A DNA stretch of 64,000 nt, from positions 372,001 to 436,000 of the forward strand of contig NW_026705581.1 in the NCBI RefSeq assembly GCF_029867415.1. Direction: 5' to 3'. The DNA comes from Vicia villosa (lineage: Eukaryota > Streptophyta > Magnoliopsida > Fabales > Fabaceae). The notes under the pieces were generated by a model that saw nothing but the letters and a program-made list of their open reading frames with translations, was not told the origin of the DNA and did not search any database. This document shows positions 44,451 through 56,136 of the stretch, piece after piece. The position numbers and the translations under genes were made by a program. The first letter of the stretch is position 1. Each line of letters starts with the position of its first letter.

Positions 44451-46860
44451 TGTAACGCCCCAAAATTTAATTAATTAGTTAATTAAATTATTGAAGGATT
44501 TAATTATGGAATTTGAAAGAAGTTTGAGAATGTATAGAATAATTGAATTTGTCAGTGTGATTTTAAGAGGCGCATTTGGATTATTAAGTTAAAGTCAGAT
44601 TTAGTCGGTTAGTCGGAGAAATAATATTAAGAAATATATTATTGTATTGGATTATTTAATATAGTTGGATTTTGAGGTGGTGTGCTAAATAGCAAAGTGG
44701 AGGTGTGAAGTTTAAGTCCATTAGATATAATAATATTATTATTATTATTATTGGATTAAGGGAATAAATAAAAAGAAGGATGAATTAGGTTTTGTGATAT
44801 TGTCGTACGAAGAAAGAGGAAAAAGAATGAAGGCACTAGGGTTTGGAAGAAGAAGATACGAGAAGAGCACAAGCCGGAACCGGAATTGAAGTTCGATCGA
44901 AGTTAGAGCAGCCATTAAATCTAAGGTAAGGGGTGGGGTTCTAACTCTATTTCCAGACTCATGATGAATGATATGTGAGGGGTTAGGTTATATGAAATTG
45001 TCTCTCTGTTTGTGTGAATTGGTGTTGCAGAATAATTGTTTTATTATGATAATGACTCTATTGAAATTGTGAGTATGTGACAATATATGTTGCTGAAAGT
45101 ATACGTTGGATGAATTGTTTGTTGAGACTGGAAGTGTTGGTGTTCCGACTGTACGCGAAAAAGGGCACACTTGGAAGTGACGGACGGAAGAGAATGGTGC
45201 GCAAGGGAGCCACATGTGCCGATCGGCACATGGTATTGAGGGGATCATGCCGTGCGACATACCTTCATGCAGGAGCACCTTTTCTTTTCTTCGTTTCCAC
45301 GTGGTCTGGTACCTAGGCATGTTTCAAGAGACTTATATTTATGATACTAATGGCTTTAGTTAAATTAATATAGCATCACCTAATTTAATTGTGTGGTTGT
45401 ATAAAAAAATGTAGTATATTGGTAGCAGGGATTACTTTAGTACTAGAAAAATATAGCAGTTTTCGTAAATTAGGAGAGGTAGATATGAGCAGTATAGCAA
45501 TAGTAGGGAGTAGCAGTAGCATTATCTTGATAACAGAATGATTTTTGGATGCAAGGAATTAAATATAGAAGTCTAATAAAATTAATAGAAGTCATATAAT
45601 AATTGGTAGCGATAGCAGTGAACGAAAGAATTCCGAATTAGCCGGGTTAGCGAATTTAGCGGTAAATTTAGTTAACCGAAATTAATTGAAACTTGTTGAG
45701 GTAGTTCGTATATTTTAGTAGGTGGTTATGATTGATTTTTTTTGTGAATTATGTTGAATACATTGTGTTGTATTTTCTTTGTGATCTCTCAGCGATGTGT
45801 ATATTGTTGTTATTTTATGCGAAGTTGCAGGATGTTTTAGTTACGATGAATACCTCTATTTATTGGTATAGCAACGATAAAGGCTTATGCCTTTGTGACG
45901 ATGATGTTGTTTGTTGTGTGTGATTGTTGCATTCATACACATATGCATTTTTGGTGACGGCCTGGATTGGTAAAACAGCGACGAAGGCTTATGCCTGTTT
46001 TTGATGCCTCTATTATCGGGCAATTGGCGATGGGGGCTGAAGTCCTGGTTACCACATGTATGCGTATTTGTTAGAGTCTCATTATATGTGGCATGAGTGT
46101 GATTTAATTTTGACGTGTTGTGACTTGAGTTGTTGTTGAATTGTGATAATGTGAAGTTGTAATTATAAGTTGTTATACTAATGACGTGTTGTGACAGGTA
46201 TTGTCTGGAAGATGAGAAATAGTTGTTATAACTATTAATATGTTGTTGTTGTTGATTTTTGTTATTATAACTGTTCATGTTACTTGTTATTATAACTGTT
46301 GTCTGAAAGCTGTAACGTGATAATTTTGTATGATTTAATTCTAATATATTATTTATCATGCGTTTGTTTATATTGGTAGATATCTCACCCTTTCTGAATG
46401 ATGTTTCCCTACCATGGGAAATGGACAGGTACTCAAGTGTAGCTGTGGATGCAAAGTATCTTTAGGAAGTTTTAGTTGATGTTATTCGAGTTGGTGTCTT
46501 GCTCTGATACGTAGCACTCGGGGGGACAAAACGATTGTTTTAATTATTATTTCTTTTGCTGAATTTTTATATTGTTTTGGTTTAAATTGTAACTTAAAGT
46601 TACCGTGCAAAGATGCTATGACTTGATTTGAATATTTATGAAGTTTGTTGATTCCGCTGCGAGTTAATTATTAAATTTGAACAAGTGATTTTTAGTAATG
46701 ATCTGATTATCGTTTTAAATTCCTGTGCTATGTGTCTATATGAAGACAAATAAGCCGTAATCGTTTTTGAATGACGAATATGTGATACCTCAAATGAACA
46801 TGTTTGGAATTTATACTTCTGATTTTTATTATAATTACCGGGTAGATTTGGGGTGTTACA
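44451..46860 (+). repeat. Solo LTR of a gypsy element, 2.41 kb
   Basis: Begins TGTAACGCCCCAAAA and ends GGGGTGTTACA with the exact 5-bp duplication GACTG at 44446-44450 and 46861-46865. It has the same end style as the Tekay LTRs in this window (TGTAACATCCC), and shares with them the splice-donor-like CTAAGGTAAGGGG near 44920 and the motif CTCTGATA near 46503. It contains a 20-bp perfect palindrome at 45213-45232. No internal region is present, so it arose by recombination between LTRs. Confidence 0.92.
45213..45232. repeat. 20-bp perfect palindrome in the solo LTR
   Basis: CATGTGCCGATCGGCACATG is its own reverse complement. It lies about 760 bp into the LTR, the same general zone as the palindrome pairs in the Tekay LTR. 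Confidence 0.85.
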
Positions 46861-46865
46861 GACTG

Positions 46866-48390
46866 CATTGCTTCCAAGCAACAGTCACGATTTTCTTCTG
46901 CTCCAAATTGCCACTCCATACAGCATTTCAATGCACCACCATGCTTTGAATCACTGACTTTACCAGCTGAAGCCTACTAGCCATGGAAAGAAGACTAGCT
47001 TTCCAACCTGCCAATCTTATCTTTATTTTGTCTGCAACAAACAAGAAATGCACAGGCTTAGGTCTACCAACAAATATAAGGGCACCAAGATACACAAAAG
47101 GAGGGTTGGCCATAGTAAACCCAATTAAATCAGCTAAAGTCTTAAATCTCTCTAAAGACATGCCACCAGCATAGATGAGAGACTTGGTATTGTTACCAAA
47201 TTGGCCAGAGCAGTTAGCATACTCCTTCAGCAAATTTGCAATGGAATTTAGGGATTTATGATCCCCTCTACAAAATATCATTATATCATCAGCATATAAA
47301 GTGTGTGAGGGAACAAAAACAGTCCTGGAGGCTTTTGTAAGATTGATTTGATTGGTATTCACAAGGTGAGATATGCCTCTGCTCATAACCACTTCAGCCA
47401 GGCAGAAAAGTAATGGGGACAGAGGGTCCACTTGTCTAACACCATTAATACACTTAAAGTATCCAGTCTACTTTCCATTAAATCCAATTGAAATATTAGC
47501 AGAGTGTAAAAGAGTATCAATCCACCTACAAAATCTACTACAAAAACCAAATCTTTCAAGGGTGTTAAGAATGAATTTCCAACTAAGAGTGTCAAAGGCT
47601 TTGGATATGTCTATTTTCAATGCAACATTGCCACTATAGCATTTGTTATTCAGAATGTTAATGGCCTCAAAGGTGAGGCAGATGCTATCCTTAATATCCC
47701 TACCAATGACAAAACCATTTTGTTCCTTAGAGATCAAGGTAGGTAATATAGAGGCAAGCCTGTCATCCATGATCTTAGATATGAATTTAAATTTAAAGTT
47801 AGCAAGAGCAATAGGCCTATAATGGTTAATAGAGTTAGGTTCATTAGTTTTAGGTATAAGAATTATAGTGTTAGCATTATAGTTAGGAAGGATCCAATCT
47901 TGCAGGAAAAACTGAGTGACAGCACCAATGACATCACTTTGAATTATATGCCAATACTTTTGGAAAAACAAAGGACCAAACCCATCTGGCCGAGGAGAAG
48001 AACCATATTTAAGGCTCATGACTGCATGATGGATCTCCTCTGCACTAGGAGTTATAGTAAGCATTGCATTTGTATTATCATTCACCAGGCAAGGGATAAC
48101 TCTTTGTATCAGACCTGTGTCTTGTAGCAAAACATCTTGATTGAACAAGTTAGAAAAGTGGTTAACAAGATGAGATTCAATAATATTCTGATCAGTTGTA
48201 ACAGTGTCATTAACATTAAGAGAAGCTATTAAACTATTCTTCCTTCTAATCTTGGCATATGTGTGGAAGAATTTATTACTCCTATCTCCCTCACAATGCC
48301 ACTTAATATTAGCTTTTTCTTTCCAAAATTCTTCTTCAAGAATGAGAGCTTTCTCAAGTTCATGCTGAGCCCCAGCTTCAGCAACTTGTA
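46866..48390 (-). pseudogene. LINE reverse transcriptase, one stop
   Basis: A long minus-strand frame from 48148 to 46928 interrupted by TAG at 47468-47470. Motifs are PDGFGPLFFQKYW, FKFISKIMDDRL, DISKAFDTLSW, RQVDPLSPLLF (Gly replaced by Val in the usual RQGDPLSP) and the active site LYADDIMIF at about 47300-47280. It copies LINE RNA at a nicked target in the intact family. The lost Gly and the stop make this copy inactive. Confidence 0.88.
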
Positions 48391-48393
48391 GAC

Positions 48394-49324
48394 TTATCCT
48401 GACAAACCTATGATTTTCTGAATATCTATTAGAACAGTCTCAGCCTTCAAAACTTTGTCTTTCACATCAACAGTATTCTTGTTCCACTCCCTTAACTTAA
48501 CCTTCAATAGTCTAAGCTTTTTTTCCAAGATATACATTGGACAGCCATGGACCTTAGTATTCCAAACATCTTGAATGACTTTCTCACATTCCTCATTCAA
48601 ACTCCACATTTTAAGAAACTTGAACTGAGACTTAAAACTGATCTTATCAAAATCACAAGTGTACAAAAGAGGATAATGGTAAGACCTAACCTTGGATAAA
48701 GTATGACAAACAATAGTGTTGCAAGCATCTAACATTTCTAAATTACAAACGACCCCATCTAACCTTTTCTCGGTCAGGTGTCTACCCTTTCTACCAATAC
48801 ACCATGTAAAAAAATTTCCTACAGTGGGCAAGTGAATAAGATGGTTTGTATCATACCATTGAAAGAACTCTCTCATAGGAATATTATTAGGATTATGCAT
48901 CCCTCTATATTCATCAGCACTTATGATTGCATTAAAATCACCAATAAAGGACCAAGGGTTTTTAGTATTAGATATTAAATTAGTTAGGTTATTCGAAAGA
49001 TTCCTTCTAATAGTGTAACAGGTAGAAGCATATATCACAGAATAGCAAAAAACCTGGTTGTTAAGCTCCACAAAAAATGAACACATGTTGATCATCCACA
49101 AACAGCAATTTAGGGTTTAGGTATGACTTACAGAAGCACCAGAGATTTGGTAACAGACCTTCCCTTTTGTTGAAAGCAAAAGGCTTTAGATCAAACCTCA
49201 GCATCCATCTTTGGGGAAAATTGCAGAAGTCCATCCAAGGTTCAGCTGCAAACACAAACTCATGGGAGTTATTTTGAATAAGATTCTTTAGAGCCAGTCT
49301 CAAAGAGCTATTGGCAATACCCAT
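48394..49324 (-). pseudogene. LINE endonuclease domain, frameshifted
   Basis: Two minus-strand pieces (49324-49061 and 49101-48394) in different frames encode an exo-endo-phosphatase fold with FVFAAEPWMDF, VIYASTCYTIRRNL, FIGDFNAIISADEYRG and the RLDGVVCN segment. The SDH-like ending reads VRSYHYPLLY with a Ser-Tyr-His in place of the usual Ser-Asp-His. It would nick target DNA in an active copy. Confidence 0.82.
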
Positions 49325-49344
49325 AATGTTTCAATAGAGGCACT

Positions 49345-50790
49345 TCATAATGTAAGAATTTTAGGACCAGTGATTAGCCTGGTATTAGTTGAAGTGTTCA
49401 TCTTTTTGTTTCTCCTTTTTCTGCTAGTAACCATCTGAAAATCTCTTTGTTGGAACAAGTCCACCCCTGGAGCATCAGCATCAGCCATGTTATTCCATGA
49501 TTCTTTCAAAAAGTCTGTGACTTGTTCTTTATATCTTTCATCCAATTGAGTTTCAGGCACAAAATTTCCTAATTGTGTGGTGTCCACATACTCACTTTCG
49601 GACGATCCATCGGGCCTCTGCGAGTTGTCGGAAGAGGTGATTTCCAAAATAGCATCATTCACCACATTAGTGTTAACATTATCATTCCCTTTGGGAGTAT
49701 TTTCAGCATTGTCCGCAAGAATAGCTTGCTCTTGAACAGCTCCATCCACCTCATTCTCCTTGCTAGGTTGATTTTCTGTATTAGCTTTAGAAGTCTCACC
49801 AACTATGAATTTCCTTCCCGTAGGAACATACATATTGTTATCATGTTTTTAGATTGGAATTCTACCTTTGCAACCTGCTTGTTCTTTCCTTTTACAATTA
49901 TTTATGGAGTGGCTAATGGAGTTACAATATTTGCAAAATTCTGGTATTTTTTCATACTCTATGTCAACAAAGAAGGCAAATCCTACCCTTTCAACTAACA
50001 TTTTGTAGCTGAGATCTTTTGTGAGATCTAAGTCAACCAATATGCAAACAAAGTGCCCAAACGGCCTTTCAAATGCTGACTTATTTGAGGCAGAATCTAT
50101 ACAAATCGGTGTACCTATGCTGCTTGCAATTGCAAAAAGGATTCAAGGTCTCCAGTATTCCTGCGAGAGCCCATGAATCCTAATCCAAACCTGGGCAGAG
50201 GTTTGCTTCATATGGAATAAAGTCCTTAGTCCACGGGAACAGTTTTAAAATACCGTTGGGGAGAGTCCAAGCATTAACTGACCTGAGTACTCTTTGAACA
50301 TCTTCAAGGGAGGAGAAGGCAAAATCGAAGAATCCTTTCCCTAGTGAAGTCACACCCCACTTACCAATAGAAGGCCATAGCTCCATAAGCTTACTTTTCA
50401 GGTTCACAACCGTGAGTGGTTGAGCACCTTTGGACCAAACAACCCGACCATGCAAATGATGCTTACAGGCTTCAACTCTAAGGGCATATTCCTCCTCCAG
50501 AATCGTGATGGCAATTTTATCTCCTTTCAGACAATGGGTAGGTAATTGGATTAGCGGAATGTCACAGACATTATTGGAGACCACTGCAGCAAATGACTTA
50601 GTCTGTACCGGCTTTGTTGCCTTGTGAAGCTCGTTGGTGGTGTTTGACTTACCACTGCTTGAGTGAGTTTCTGGGAAAAGGAGAGAGACATCCATGAAGA
50701 ACAACAGAGACTTGGGAAGGAGTAAAGGGGAAAGGGGGAAGAAGGAGGTGTCTAAAGAGAGAGGGAGGAAGGAGAAAAGCAAAAGTGTTT
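49345..50790 (-). pseudogene. LINE ORF1 (DUF4283 and zinc knuckle), broken
   Basis: Pieces 50782-50180, 50040-49849 and 49833-49345. The first contains the DUF4283-type region (FAAVVSNN, WPSIGKWGVTSLGKGFFDFA). The second ends in CKYCNSISHSINNC, a CX2CX4HX4C zinc knuckle typical of plant LINE ORF1. The third is polar and low in motifs. Frame breaks lie between 50180 and 50040, and a stop lies near 49848. ORF1 proteins bind LINE RNA. Confidence 0.8.
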
Positions 50791-50830
50791 GACGGCCAGG
50801 AACTAGCCATTATCGGTGAGGGACATTAGA

Positions 50831-52775
50831 TTTTCAAATAGTCTGTTGTAGAAAGCTGTTCTAATTGAGAGGAAAAGATTCTCCTTCTTTCTTTTGACAT
50901 CTAAAATGAGGTAAGAAAAGCTTGTTTAGAAATAGGTCGTCTTTAACATCCTCACAATTTTGTTTACCTTTGGTTTGTTCAAGATAAACAAAGACGTCGA
51001 TTTTGCAAAAACTTCAATTATAAGTAAAATATGTGGTTAATATAATATATTTTTGTGGCTAATGCAGTCATAAAATTGGTTAATGACAAAATTTATATTC
51101 GTGTTACAAAAATAATTTTAAAAAATATCTTTAATAAATATTTTTTTAATTAAAATAATATTGAAAAAATAATATTCACTATATAAAAACAGCAAATCGT
51201 ATTAATGTAAGTATTGATGTCAAAAAAAATGTCAAGATAACATTGCTGATATTTTATTTATACATAATAAAATACGTAATACTTATCACTCATACATAAA
51301 AAAAAGTGTGAAGCAAATATTGTTTTCTTCTACTAATATAAAAAACGCAACATAAATATTTGTAATAGATACATAAGCTAACCCGAGACAAATATTTGAA
51401 TTACAAAAATAAATTCCGTGCAAGCACGGGTATTTGCCTATTTTTTTTATAAAATAATTAGTTATATATATGCTACCATTATTTCTCACGAATTAATTAG
51501 AAAAACTTTATATTTTTTAATATTTTAAAACAACTTCATACACATGATTTTAGGGACTGCCCTTATATGGGAAATTGAATGGAACGTCCAATAAAATTGT
51601 GGAAACTCTTTTCTATTTGTGAAATATATAAAATAACATGCGCCTCCGCTTGCTATTTATGTTTAAAATCGAATTTGTGATATTTATACGGTTTGGAATC
51701 GTACTGGTGTTGTTGCTCTACTTTTTCAATTAGGATTACTCATCATAATAATTGCGTTTCTGTTACGAGTATAGTAGTAAAAGACATATTTTAATAAAAA
51801 TCAATGCTTATATAAGAAATTTTAAGTATAGTCATAAAAGACATATTAACATCTTCATAGCAATGATAAAAAGAATGTGTTAAAGTTTTTAAATAAAATA
51901 ATAATGTTAAGTAAATATTATAAATTAAAAATAATGGCGATTAAAAAAATATGAAAAATAATGGCTAGCTAGTGGATGATTATTTATTAAAGTTAGTGGG
52001 AGAAAGGTTGATTTTTAATTATAAATAATTAATAATAATAATAATAAATAAATGTTGATAAATGAAACTACTCAATTAAATATAATTTTAGCTCCAAAAT
52101 TTACTTTAATTTTAATTTTAGCCCCAAAATATTTTTCTAAAAAGCATGAAGTTGGGTGGTTCATTATCAGGTTAGTTAATTTTTGTATAACTTTAAAATG
52201 AAAGTAAGAACAATTATAATATATATGACTACAATTTTTTTTATTTTATAAAATGAAAGGAATATCAATATATTTAAAAAAGTATTTATCATTGATTAAT
52301 ATAAAAATTTAAGGAACACATTTTTTCCTTTGATACTGTTAAACAAAATAATATATTGAATAAACATTTATGATCGATATACCAAAATAATATATTGAAT
52401 AAACATTTATGATCGATATACCAAAATATCAGAGACAAATATTTATTACTCATACATTAAAAATTTTGACAAATATTTTTTACAAATAAATATTTTTAAA
52501 AAATATGAAACACATATTTATCATTAATACATAAAAAAAATATAGAATAAATATCATAAATTAATATACAAAAAGGACAAATTATTTTTCATCCATAAAT
52601 ATATAAAAATTAAGCCACAAATATTTGTCTAGAATGCATAAAAAAACATGCAACAGACAAAATGTTTTTAATAAGCATAAAAAATTGGACAAATGTTTGT
52701 CATTCATAAATAAAAAATAATAATAAACGTATTCAAAACCAAACTCGGATAAAATCTAGTTTTTACAAGTGATTT
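50831..52775. other. AT-rich intergenic DNA
   Basis: No gene seen. A short exact duplication (AATATATTGAATAAACATTT and following) occurs at about 52350-52430. The region has many ATACATAAAAAA-like words. Confidence 0.5.
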
Positions 52776-52784
52776 TATTGAGAA

Positions 52785-53017
52785 GGATTAAATTTATTTT
52801 TAGTCTCTACAAAATTATTAAATTTGATTTTTGGTCTTTATAAAAAAAGTTATGTTTTAGTCCTTATAAAATTATTTATCCATACAGTTTTAATCTCGGT
52901 AAAAAGACTAAAACGTCATGCAAAAAATAATTTTATATAAACTAAAATATGAGACTTTTTATAAGGACTAAAAGTTAAATTTAAGATATATATAGGAATA
53001 AAAAATATATTTAACCC
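52785..53017. mobile_element. Mutator-type MITE, 233 bp
   Basis: Ends GGATTAAATTTATTTTTAG and TAAAAAATATATTTAACCC are imperfect inverted repeats of the GGGTTAAAT type. Flanks TATTGAGAA (52776-52784) and TATTTAGAA (53018-53026) match at 8 of 9 bases, the duplication length expected for Mutator. Confidence 0.7.
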
Positions 53018-53026
53018 TATTTAGAA

Positions 53027-54117
53027 TAAATCAATGATATTTGTTTTTTGAGTATAGTAAAAATGAAAAGAAATAATTGGAGCAAAGAAAAGTGAGGACA
53101 ATACAAATGTTTGTCACTCAGAGTTATTACTTTAAATTAATTTTTCAATAATGTTGCAATAAAAATAAAAATAAAGTTATAATACACTAACTCTATATAA
53201 TGTTTCACACTTCAATTTTGTTGTTATTCTTTAGAAAATAAATATGAAAAAAGTCATTTAAACGTATAATTTATACACACAACCACTATTTCTCAGAAAT
53301 TATTTCAATAAATTGTGCTTTTTAATTTTTTTTAACAAAATGTAAATAGTTACAATAACTTAGTTATAATATATGTTTAAGACTAAACACTAAACAAATA
53401 TTTATAACTTAATAAATTATTAAAATAAGTTTTTTTTTTAATGTCATCAACATAAAAAAGAGAGTAATTATATCACACTAACTATAACTATAGAATCTTT
53501 TATAACGTAGAATTCATACTTTTTTACAACACTTTTTTTCACTACCTTATTGTGTAAGAAGTGGTTGAAACATACAATTTATACAATATTACACATTTTT
53601 TCGTAGTTTTTAATTGATTCAGACTTTCTTTGCCTTATTTTACTTGAAGTTGTTGGAACATACAATTTATGCATATGACACATGATTTACCACTAATTAA
53701 TTTTTTTTATAAAGTGTAAATCAAACTTGAGACATTTGTGTAACTTATAAACTTAATATAACATTAATATGTTTTAGCAAAATATATGTCATTTATTAAT
53801 AGAAAAAATACAAAACAAGTCTTTTTCTTTTGATAATCATTAAAAAAAAAATCGAATAAATATTTCTAATCGATATACCAAAAATCAAGATATAAATATT
53901 CACTGATACTTAAAAATTTGTTACTAACATACATTAACAAAAAAACAAGAGACATATTTACTATTGATACATAAAAAAATATGGGAGAAGTATATGTCAT
54001 TGATCAAAATAGAAAAACACGGACAAAATATTTCTCATAGATAAACATAAAAAAATATGATACGATTTTTTGTCATGAATACATAAAAAAAACTTGGGGC
54101 AGACGTTTGTCTTTGTA
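53027..54117. other. AT-rich intergenic DNA
   Basis: Nothing coding. Several diverged ATACATAAAAAA...ACAAATATTT words suggest old tandem-like repetition. Confidence 0.45.
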
Positions 54118-54744
54118 TTGTCCCGGCTTGGAATATTATTTGAACCTCGTTTATTTACCAATTGAAAGAATTATGGGACCAAGGGTAAAAAGGTCATTTT
54201 ACCATCAAGTATATTTTGGTTATTCTTAAGGCTTCACATGGTGTCCCAAGTAAAATAAAGTGCGTTTGAGTCTAAAGAAATAATCAAGTTAATAATCTAA
54301 GGTTGGAGACTACAAGCATAGGTGGAAAATGCCCAAGATCAACTAGAAGGGCATAGTTAAGATTTCCTCATAAGTGAAGAGTGTTATTGTCATCGGATAA
54401 GCAAGGCTTATACAATGGTAGCTTGGGAGAAAATCAAAATTCTCATTTCACTTTCCACTTGGGAGGTCACGATTGAAAAATAAGAGATTGGAAAAAATTG
54501 TCCATTCACCATCACCTTCCATTCTAAAAAAGGTAAGTCTTTTTTTTCTCCTATCTTCTCAATAGTTTAGCAACATCTTTTTCAATCATATTTTCCATAT
54601 GTTGTTGAAAGAGATGAGAAGTCATTAGGTTGAGAATTGAAACTCTGGTATCAGATATGTGATGTCGAATGAGATGTCATGATACAAATATTTGTTGATA
54701 AAATTTATGGAACAAGATGGCAGCAGTAACTAAAAAAACTGAGT
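54118..54744 (+). repeat. Possible gypsy LTR fragment
   Basis: Starts TTGTCCCGGCTTGGAATATT and contains a transcript-leader-like segment with AAAAAAGGTAAGTC near 54530, resembling the splice-donor-like word in the other gypsy LTRs here. No end or internal region found; tentative. Confidence 0.35.
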
Positions 54745-56130
54745 GTTACATATCAGAGCATGACCCGACTCGACATAAGCAACGAAGAATTAAAATCTTT
54801 CAAGCTACTCCGAAAGCGCACTAATCTTTCAAACCTGCACGTTACCAACATAGGGGTAGCATTAAAACAGAAGAGAAGAGATATCAAACCATATAATTGG
54901 GTTTATGATAAATAATATAATAGATCAGATTATATAAAATCACCGCTTCACAGCATCAACATCACAAATTCACTTCACATCATTATATTCAACAAGCAAT
55001 TCAAGTCACAATTCAAGTCTCAGCACGTTGCATAAATTTATACACATGCAATATAGAATGAGACACTAATAATGCATATGCATGTGGTACCCAGGGCTTC
55101 AACCCCCATCGCTAATTGCCAACTAATAGAGGCATCCAACAAGGCATAAGCCTTCATCACAGGTTGCCAATCCAGGCCGTCACAAAATATGCAAATGTAT
55201 GTGACTCGATGAATGCAACATCACATACTCAACAACAACAAAACCTGTCACGAGGCATACGCATATCTCATTGTTATTACCAATAAATAGAGGTAATTCA
55301 TCATTGCAATAATTCCTGCACCTTCGCATCATCAACAAAATAATAGCATTTCATCATCAATTATATATCGCAAAGAAAATAACAGCATTATAAAATATTA
55401 TCAAAACAGTCCCTTAAATCGCTATGTATTAGTCTCTTATTTTATCAACTACTCTTCTACGGTAAATTTACACACATACGACAACTTATACAATTCACCG
55501 ATGCGACGGAAATATTCGTAACTCGTTCGGTATAATTATTTAGATAGTTCGACTATATCCCGCTAATTAATTTCCTGCTAATTTACTATTATTTTGCTGC
55601 TTTGTATTGCTACTATCAATCCAAAATTTCTCTGTAATCTACTTACTGTTTTTCACAAAAAATGCTGCATTAATCTTCTGCTAATTCAGTTCCTACTGTT
55701 ACATGCAGTTAATATCTCTCTACTATGGTTAATCCCCTGTTACTATTTCCAAAGTATCCCATTAAGTAGCTTTGATTTTTTTCGCTAGTTATTTGTGCAT
55801 TCATCACTAATTATCACTATAATTAATCTAAGGAATGATCTCTACTACTAATCATTGCATGTAAATAAATTAATATTAATACTACATATTCAACTAATCA
55901 GCCTTGTTTCCTGTTTCCATCAACATGTGATATCCCTATAGTTTCATTTAGGAAATGATTATCTTTATTGCCACCACAAAGTACATGAATTAATTAAGTA
56001 TTATAATTAATTAGAAATGAATTATCCTAGCTACATGCTACATGGTATAGGATATATTGAATAATTAACTAATAGTTTAATTCTGTGAGAGGCAATTACT
56101 AGAGGCAATCACGCTTGCCTCTTTAGCAGC
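54745..56130 (-). repeat. Inverted fragment of the 44451-46860 LTR family
   Basis: On the minus strand it contains the same ordered text as the solo LTR: GACGGCCTGGATTGG, AAGGCTTATGCCT, GATGCCTCTATTA, GGCAATTGGCGATGGGGG and CTCTGATA, spread over similar distances. It corresponds to roughly the last two thirds of that LTR and is in the opposite orientation. Confidence 0.7.
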
Positions 56131-56136
56131 AAGAGG

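Larger units (their letters stand above)
44020..50830 (-). mobile_element. L1-type LINE, decayed, split by a solo LTR
   Basis: The minus strand carries ORF1 (50782-49345), then ORF2 endonuclease (49324-48394), reverse transcriptase (48148-46928) and a terminal RNase H (44463-44098), as in plant L1 elements. A run of A residues on the minus strand near 44030-44020 fits the 3' tail. A solo LTR is inserted at 44451-46860. Even when it is ignored, the stretch between reverse transcriptase and RNase H is far too short, so the zinc-binding linker region has been deleted. Confidence 0.85.

Noticed and set aside
46079..46359. Asn/Thr/His-rich minus-strand frame from 45856 to 46359
   Set aside because: It lies within the solo LTR and reflects low-complexity TTG/TAA-rich sequence.
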